Of a DNA stretch of 25,048 nt, positions 20,122-25,048 are shown one piece after another. The position numbers were made by a program, and so were the translations under genes. The stretch's first letter is position 1. Each line of letters opens with the position of its first letter. The stretch comes from an uncultured Arthrobacter sp. (GTDB taxonomy: Bacteria > Actinomycetota > Actinomycetes > Actinomycetales > Micrococcaceae): contig CALMVY010000205.1 of NCBI GenBank assembly GCA_937873245.1, positions 1 to 25,048 of the forward strand, read 5' to 3'. The notes under the pieces are model-generated. The model saw nothing but the letters and a program-made list of their open reading frames with translations. It did not search any database and was not told the origin of the DNA.

Positions 20122-21704
20122 CGAGTCCGATTCCCGCACCCCTCACCACCTCACCCCGGCTCGAGCACCTGGTCACCTGGGACTCCGACTGGGCCGGACT
20201 GCGGGTCGTCGTCACCGGCATCGGGGTCTCCGGCTTCGCCGCCGCGGACACGCTGATCGAACTCGGCGCCCGCGTGGTCGTCGTGGACGCCGCCACTGGC
20301 ACCACGGCACAGGCCCAGGCGGACACCCTGCGGATCGTCGGGGCTGCGGAGGTCCTGCTGGGCGGGGACGCCGTGGAGACCGTCCCCACAATCGACGGCG
20401 CGAAGCCGGACCTGATCGTCACCTCCCCGGGCTGGCGGCCGGACCAGGCCCTGCTCGCCGCAGCCGCCAGGGCACACATCCCCGTCTGGGGCGACGTCGA
20501 ACTCGCGTGGCGGGTCCGGGAACGCAAGGGACGCAAGACCGCGGACTGGCTCACCATCACCGGCACCAACGGCAAGACCACCACCGTCGGGCTGACCGAA
20601 TCGATGCTGCAGGCCGCAGGACTCAAAGCCATCGCCGTCGGGAACGTCGGCACACCGATCCTTGACGCCCTGCGCGATCCGGTGGACTACGACGTCTTCG
20701 CCGTCGAGCTCTCCAGCTTCCAGCTGCACTGGAGCGACTCCGTCTCCCCGGTGGCCAGCGTCTGCCTGAACGTCGCCGAGGACCACGTGGACTGGCACGG
20801 CTCCTACGCGTCCTACCTGGCGGACAAGGCCAAGGTCTACGAAAACACCCAAAAGGCGTGCATCTACAACGCCGAGCAGATCGAAACCGAACGCATGGTC
20901 GAAGACGCCGACGTCGTCGAAGGCTGCCGTGCGGTGGCCTTCACCACCGTCACCCCGGCAGTCAGCATGCTCGGCGTCGTCGAGGGACTCCTGGTGGACC
21001 GCGCGTTCATCGCGGAGCGCAAAGACAGCGCCGCCGAACTGGCGTCCGTGTCCGACCTTGGCGCCGTGGCTCCACGCCACATGGTGGCCAATGCCCTGGC
21101 CGCGGCGGCCCTGGTCAGGGCCTACGGCGTCGAGCCGGCGGCCGTCCGCAAGGGCCTCCTGAACTACCTGCCGGGGGACCACCGCATCCAGCTCGTCGCC
21201 CGGCACGACGGCGTCCTCTGGGTCAACGACTCCAAAGCCACCAACCCGCATGCGGCCGCGGCGTCGCTCTCGGCGTTCGAGAACGTCGTGTGGATCGCGG
21301 GCGGGCTCTCCAAAGGCGTGAACTACGACGCGCTTGTCCAGGAGCACGCGCGCCGGCTCAAGGCGGTCATCCTGATCGGGACGGACTCCGGCGATCTGCG
21401 CTCCGCGCTGCAGCGACACGCGCCGGATGTCCCCGTGATCGGTGAGGGGAAGGGCGAAACTGAACAGGTGCAGACTGCCGGGAAGGCCGACTCTGAAGCA
21501 GGACCCTCACCGATCTTCGGCGAGACTGTGATGGCACGGGCTGTTGCCTCGGCGGCGCAGCTTGCCGCCTCCGGGGACACTGTGCTCCTGGCTCCGGCGG
21601 CTGCATCCATGGACCAGTTCTCTTCCTACGCTCACCGTGGCGACGCCTTCATCGAAGCTGTCCGCGAGCTCGTGGAAGGGCAGGCTCAGACCAGCAAGGA
21701 GTAG
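20118..21704 (+). CDS. murD: UDP-MurNAc-L-Ala--D-glutamate ligase (MurD)
   Basis: MurD adds D-glutamate to UDP-MurNAc-L-Ala. The GTG at 20,118 is chosen because it overlaps the mraY stop by 4 bases, as in the neighbouring junctions; an ATG at 20,103 is possible. The 528-residue protein begins with a nucleotide-binding fold (VVVTGIGVSGFAAADTLIELG), then ITGTNGKTTTVGLTESML at about 146-163, VAVELSSFQLHWSD-type sequence, NVAEDHVDWHG, and WVNDSKATNPHAAAASL. It is longer than the roughly 440 residues of the E. coli enzyme because of an N-terminal extension and a low-complexity insertion near GEGKGETEQVQTAGKADSEA. Confidence 0.94.
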   Translation: MTSPIPAPLTTSPRLEHLVTWDSDWAGLRVVVTGIGVSGFAAADTLIELGARVVVVDAATGTTAQAQADTLRIVGAAEVLLGGDAVETVPTIDGAKPDLIVTSPGWRPDQALLAAAARAHIPVWGDVELAWRVRERKGRKTADWLTITGTNGKTTTVGLTESMLQAAGLKAIAVGNVGTPILDALRDPVDYDVFAVELSSFQLHWSDSVSPVASVCLNVAEDHVDWHGSYASYLADKAKVYENTQKACIYNAEQIETERMVEDADVVEGCRAVAFTTVTPAVSMLGVVEGLLVDRAFIAERKDSAAELASVSDLGAVAPRHMVANALAAAALVRAYGVEPAAVRKGLLNYLPGDHRIQLVARHDGVLWVNDSKATNPHAAAASLSAFENVVWIAGGLSKGVNYDALVQEHARRLKAVILIGTDSGDLRSALQRHAPDVPVIGEGKGETEQVQTAGKADSEAGPSPIFGETVMARAVASAAQLAASGDTVLLAPAAASMDQFSSYAHRGDAFIEAVRELVEGQAQTSKE

Positions 21705-21706
21705 CA

Positions 21707-23314
21707 ATGGTCAGCACGCCCACACGTTCCCCCGCGGCCGCACCGGCCGCATCGAAGTCGTCCGCAACATCGTCGTCCGCAACCAGGCCCACTGCGGCCC
21801 CGGCGCCATCGGGCCTGCAGGCGGCCGGCCGTAAGGCCCGGAGCTGGTACCGGGGGTTTTGGTCCGCGCTCGAAGGTACGGGCAAGTCCCGCAACGGCTC
21901 CACGTATTACCTGATCCTGGGCTCCACCCTCGCGCTGACGGCGATCGGCATCATGATGGTGCTGTCCGCCTCAAGCGTCGAAGCCATCGCAGCGGGGGAG
22001 TCGCCGTACACGGCCGCCCTCAAGCAGGGGCTGTTCGCCGGGATCGGGCTGTTCGGCATGTTCCTGCTCTCGCGGGTCAACGTCGTCTGGCTCAAGCGCG
22101 GCGCCTGGTTCGCCATCATCGCAGCCTTCGTCCTGCTGGTCCTGGTGCTGCTGGTCGGCCGCAGCGCCCTCGGCAACAAGAACTGGATCGACGTCGGACC
22201 CTTCACGTTCCAGCCCTCGGAGGCGGCCAAACTGGCGCTTGCCCTGTGGATGGCCACGGTGCTGGACCGCAAGGCCAAGCTGCTCTCCCAGGCAAAGCAC
22301 GCCCTGGTCCCCGTGGTGCTGCCTGGCGCCGCCGGCGTGATCGGGCTCATCCTGATGGGCAACGACCTCGGCACCGCCATGATCGTCATGATGATCACGG
22401 CGGCCGCACTGTTCTTCGCCGGGGTGCGGCTCTACCTGTTCGGGATCGCCGGCGCGTTCATCGCCGTGGGCACGGCCGTCATGGCCATTACGAGCCCCAA
22501 CCGGATGTGCCGGATCCTGTCCTGGACCGGGCAGACCTGCGCGGACGGCTCCGACCTGAACTACCAGTCCACCAACGGCCTGTACGGACTGGCCTCCGGC
22601 GGCTGGTTCGGGGTAGGGCTGGGGCAAAGCCGGCAGAAGTACAGCTGGATCCCGGAAGCCCATAACGACTTCATCTTCGCCATCATCGGCGAGGAACTCG
22701 GACTGGTCGGAACCCTCGTGGTGCTGGTGCTCTTCGCCATCCTCGGCACCGCCATCTACCGGGTAGTGGTCGCCCAGAAGGACATGTTCCACCGCGTACT
22801 GGCCGGCACCATCATGGTCTGGCTGCTGGGCCAGGCGACGGTCAACATGGCCGTGGTCACCGGGCTGGCCCCCGTGGTGGGAATCCCGCTTCCCTTCATT
22901 TCCTATGGCGGCTCGGCACTGCTCATGTCCTTGTGCGCCATCGGCGTAGTGTTGTCACTGGCCCGGGCGCAGATGGCGCCCGGGCTCCAGCCGACGGGGC
23001 TGTTCAGGTTCGGCCCCGCCGGGCTGGCCGCGTCCCTGCGGAAGCGGAACGCGGCACGCGGCGCAGCCAAGAACGCAGCCAAGAACGAAGCCAAGAACGC
23101 AGCCAAGAACGAAGCTAAGAAGACAGCCGGGAACGAAGCCAGGAAGAAAGCCGGCGGCACAGCGAACAAAAGAGCCACAACGGCTAGGGGACCTGCTCCC
23201 GCGGCCGCTGCCCCCAAGGCCGCCGTCGACGCGGCCTCCCCGAGGACACCGGCCCCGCGAAAGCCGGGCACCCGAAATCCCGCCCCCAGCAATCCAGCAC
23301 GAAAGCGCAAATAG
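21707..23314 (+). CDS. ftsW: Septal peptidoglycan polymerase of the SEDS family (FtsW)
   Basis: FtsW is the membrane glycosyltransferase that polymerises septal peptidoglycan with its partner PBP. AAGGAG at 21,696-21,701 fits the start. The N-terminal 65 residues are a Ser/Ala/Pro-rich cytoplasmic extension. About ten membrane segments follow, with NWIDVGPFTFQPSEAAKLAL, NDLGTAMIV, ASGGWFGVGLGQSRQKYSW, PEAHNDFIFAIIGEELGLVG and PLPFISYGGSALLMSL, all family hallmarks. The last 110 residues are an unusually long, basic, Lys/Ala/Asn-rich tail containing KNAA/KNEA repeats, then Pro/Ala/Arg-rich sequence. Tails of this type vary among actinobacteria and may contact other divisome proteins or the membrane. 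Confidence 0.95.
   Translation: MVSTPTRSPAAAPAASKSSATSSSATRPTAAPAPSGLQAAGRKARSWYRGFWSALEGTGKSRNGSTYYLILGSTLALTAIGIMMVLSASSVEAIAAGESPYTAALKQGLFAGIGLFGMFLLSRVNVVWLKRGAWFAIIAAFVLLVLVLLVGRSALGNKNWIDVGPFTFQPSEAAKLALALWMATVLDRKAKLLSQAKHALVPVVLPGAAGVIGLILMGNDLGTAMIVMMITAAALFFAGVRLYLFGIAGAFIAVGTAVMAITSPNRMCRILSWTGQTCADGSDLNYQSTNGLYGLASGGWFGVGLGQSRQKYSWIPEAHNDFIFAIIGEELGLVGTLVVLVLFAILGTAIYRVVVAQKDMFHRVLAGTIMVWLLGQATVNMAVVTGLAPVVGIPLPFISYGGSALLMSLCAIGVVLSLARAQMAPGLQPTGLFRFGPAGLAASLRKRNAARGAAKNAAKNEAKNAAKNEAKKTAGNEARKKAGGTANKRATTARGPAPAAAAPKAAVDAASPRTPAPRKPGTRNPAPSNPARKRK
23069..23128 (+). repeat. Five 12-bp tandem repeats in the ftsW 3' end
   Basis: AAGAACGCAGCC and AAGAACGAAGCC units alternate from 23,069, giving KNAA-KNEA-KNAA-KNEA and a diverged KKTA, followed by a GNEA unit. 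The array is in phase with FtsW and could vary in copy number by slippage. Confidence 0.8.
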
Positions 23315-23320
23315 CCCTCC

Positions 23321-24487
23321 ATGAACACCGAGTACCCTTTATCCCATTTATCCGTCGTCCTTGCCGGCGGCGGAACAGCCGGGCACATCAGCCCGCTCCT
23401 GGCCATCGCGAACGCACTCCAGGATGCCCGCCCCGACGTGCGGCTGCTGGCTGTGGGAACACCGGGCGGCATGGAGGCCCGGCTGGTCCCGGCCGCCGGG
23501 ATCGACCTCGCCACGGTCAGCCGGGTTCCCTTCCCGCGGCGGCCCTCCCTGGACCTGCTGCGGCTGCCCGGACGGCTTGCGGGTGCCGTCAAGCAGGCCG
23601 GCGTCATCCTCGAGGAGGCCGGGGCCGACGTCCTGGTCGGCGTGGGGGGCTACGTCTGCACGCCGATGTACCTGGCCGCCCGGCGCCGGAAGATCCCCAT
23701 CGTCATCCACGAGGCCAACACCCGCCCGGGGCTCGCGAACCGGGTGGGGGCAATGCTGGGCGGACACGTGGCCGTGGCCTTCGCGGCAACCAGGCTGGGC
23801 GCCTCCCGCCACGTCGGCATGCCGATGCGCAAGGAAATCTCCGGCCTTGACCGGGCCGCGGCCAGGACCGCGGCGCGGGCAGCCCTCGGCCTGGACCCGG
23901 ACCGTCCGGCCCTGATCGTCACCGGGGGCTCCTCGGGCGCCCAGAGCATCAACCGCACCATCGCAGCGTCGGTCGGGCTCCTTGCGGAGGCCGGCATCCA
24001 GACCCTGCACATCACCGGCCGGGGCAAGGCAGTCCACGACGCCGACGGCAGGCCCCTCGCCGCCCCCGGCTACCAGCAGCGCGAATACGTTGACGGCATG
24101 GAAACGGTGTACGCCGCGGCGGACCTGCTGCTGGCCCGTTCCGGCGCCGCGACGGTCTGCGAGGTCGCCGCCGTCGGCCTGCCTGCCGTCTTCGTCCCGT
24201 TGCCGATCGGCAACGGCGAACAGGCACTCAACGCCGCCGGCCTCGTCGAGGCGGGAGGTGCCCTGCTCGTGGAGGACAGCATGTTTTCTCCCGGCTGGGT
24301 CAGCGAGCACATCATCGCGCTGCTGCAGGATCCCGCCAGGCTCGCACGGATGGCGGCCAGCGCAGAGAAGCTCGGCATTCGCAATGCTGACCGGAGCATG
24401 GCGGAGCTCGTCCTCGAAGCGGGGGAGCCTGTCCGGAAAGGGGCCGAAAAATCTGAAAAGCCCACAAAACACGGCAGGAAGCGGTAG
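23321..24487 (+). CDS. murG: UDP-GlcNAc:lipid I GlcNAc transferase (MurG)
   Basis: MurG adds GlcNAc to lipid I on the inner face of the membrane, giving lipid II. The 388-residue GT28 protein shows LAGGGTAGHISPLLAIANAL near the start, then GVGGYVCTPMYLAARRRKIP, IHEANTRPGLANRVGAML, VTGGSSGAQSINRTI, and the donor-binding stretch RSGAATVCEVAAVGLPAVF-VPLPIGNGEQALNA. The lipid-I loop reads GTAGHISP where GGTGGHxxP is common; this variant is usual in Micrococcales as far as I recall. A basic tail (KPTKHGRKR) ends the protein. The gene starts six bases after ftsW, without a clear ribosome site. Confidence 0.95.
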   Translation: MNTEYPLSHLSVVLAGGGTAGHISPLLAIANALQDARPDVRLLAVGTPGGMEARLVPAAGIDLATVSRVPFPRRPSLDLLRLPGRLAGAVKQAGVILEEAGADVLVGVGGYVCTPMYLAARRRKIPIVIHEANTRPGLANRVGAMLGGHVAVAFAATRLGASRHVGMPMRKEISGLDRAAARTAARAALGLDPDRPALIVTGGSSGAQSINRTIAASVGLLAEAGIQTLHITGRGKAVHDADGRPLAAPGYQQREYVDGMETVYAAADLLLARSGAATVCEVAAVGLPAVFVPLPIGNGEQALNAAGLVEAGGALLVEDSMFSPGWVSEHIIALLQDPARLARMAASAEKLGIRNADRSMAELVLEAGEPVRKGAEKSEKPTKHGRKR

Positions 24488-24491
24488 AGCA

Positions 24492-25048
24492 ATGACCCAG
24501 CCCGAACCCCAGCACACCACCGCGGCCGTCCGTTCCGCGGAATCCCTGGGCCGGATGCATTTCATCGGCATCGGCGGCGTGGGGATGTCCGCCGTGGCCC
24601 GCATCATGGTGGCACGCGGCCTGCCGGTCAGCGGCACCGACGCCAAGGACCTGCCGGTCATGACAGACCTGGCCGCGGCCGGCGCCCGGATCAGCGTCGG
24701 CTACAACGCTGCCAACCTGGGCGATGCCCAAAGCGTGGTCGCCGGCTCCGCGATCCGCCCTGACAATCCCGAGCTGGCTGCGGCGCGGGCTGCCGGGCTG
24801 CCCGTGCTTCACCGCTCGGAGGCACTCGCGGCCGCGATGGCGCAGGACACGGCCGTCACGGTGGCCGGCACCCACGGCAAGTCCACCACCACGTCAATGA
24901 TTGCCGTCCTCCTGCAGGGCGCGGGCCTGGACCCGTCGTTCGCCATCGGGGCGAACGTTCCGGCGCTCGGCGTCAACGCCGCCAGCGGCAGCTCACCAAT
25001 CTTCGTCGCGGAAGCCGACGAATCCGATGGATCCTTCCTGAACTACCG
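24492..25048 (+). CDS. murC: UDP-MurNAc--L-alanine ligase (MurC), 5' part; runs off the window
   Basis: MurC adds L-alanine to UDP-MurNAc, the first step of stem-peptide assembly. The ATG at 24,492 lies four bases after the murG stop, and 185 complete codons are present before the window ends. Visible are MHFIGIGGVGMSAVARIMVA (the UDP-MurNAc-binding fold), VVAGSAIRPDNPELAAARA, the ATP loop VTVAGTHGKSTTTSMIAVLL at about 122-141, and FVAEADESDGSFLNY. Comparison with a full length of about 460 residues suggests some 40 percent is present. It completes the canonical murE-to-murC order. Confidence 0.95.
   Translation, partial: MTQPEPQHTTAAVRSAESLGRMHFIGIGGVGMSAVARIMVARGLPVSGTDAKDLPVMTDLAAAGARISVGYNAANLGDAQSVVAGSAIRPDNPELAAARAAGLPVLHRSEALAAAMAQDTAVTVAGTHGKSTTTSMIAVLLQGAGLDPSFAIGANVPALGVNAASGSSPIFVAEADESDGSFLNY

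Noticed and set aside
18784..20139. Reverse-strand open frame of about 450 codons opposite mraY
   Set aside because: It is antisense to an unmistakable MraY; its Glu/Asp/Gln-rich low-complexity composition is a shadow of membrane-protein codons.
23069..23128. CRISPR-like or minisatellite array
   Set aside because: The 12-bp units are contiguous without spacers and are in phase with FtsW, so they are coding tandem repeats.
1..25048. tRNA, rRNA, CRISPR or prophage genes
   Set aside because: I noticed none on either strand by eye; a covariance-model search would be needed to exclude small RNAs.

Overview
The window reads as three pieces of DNA from different bacteria joined end to end, with every convincing gene on the + strand. 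Positions 1 to about 15,345 look gammaproteobacterial (or a close betaproteobacterial relative): a TonB-dependent outer-membrane receptor, MSHA-type prepilins, an HD-GYP regulator and proteobacterial cobalamin genes. From about 15,590 to 16,870 there is a short piece with the 3' end of prs, a small membrane protein and the 5' end of secA; its style suggests Chloroflexota (Limnocylindria-like) or a deep actinobacterium. From about 16,870 to the end is an Arthrobacter-like actinobacterial division and cell-wall (dcw) cluster. Both joins fall inside genes, so assembly chimerism is the likeliest explanation; a 15,345-15,590 stretch of unclear origin lies at the first join.

Proteobacterial part. 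It opens with an RNA hairpin that can mask the ribosome binding site of btuB, followed by btuB, a BtuM-like membrane protein and cobO: a B12 uptake and adenosylation operon. Positions 3219-7531 hold an unfamiliar envelope module: two exported helical proteins with Gly/Met-rich tails, a small exported protein, an outer-membrane beta-barrel, a periplasmic CBM48 protein, an ECF sigma factor, and a membrane protein (probable anti-sigma factor) whose periplasmic part is a second CBM48 domain. Positions 7697-10485 encode five type IV prepilin-like proteins of the MSHA kind, with a 17-bp hairpin after the major pilin gene, followed by an HD-GYP cyclic-di-GMP phosphodiesterase. A clear promoter and cobalamin riboswitch (11,726-12,086) then lead a second B12 operon: a small leader ORF, cobB/cbiA, bluB, a BtuF-like binding protein without signal peptide, and a second cobO that is cut off at the first join.

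Actinobacterial part. The order is murE (3' part only), murF, mraY, murD, ftsW, murG and murC (5' part only), tightly packed with several 4-bp overlaps. It supplies the cytoplasmic and lipid-linked steps of peptidoglycan synthesis. FtsW and MurF carry low-complexity C-terminal tails made of 12-bp tandem repeats.

The most interesting biology is the CBM48/sigma-factor module and the two B12-controlled operons with look-alike expression platforms. The most important caution is that gene neighbourhoods across about 15.3-15.6 kb and 16.87 kb should not be interpreted biologically.
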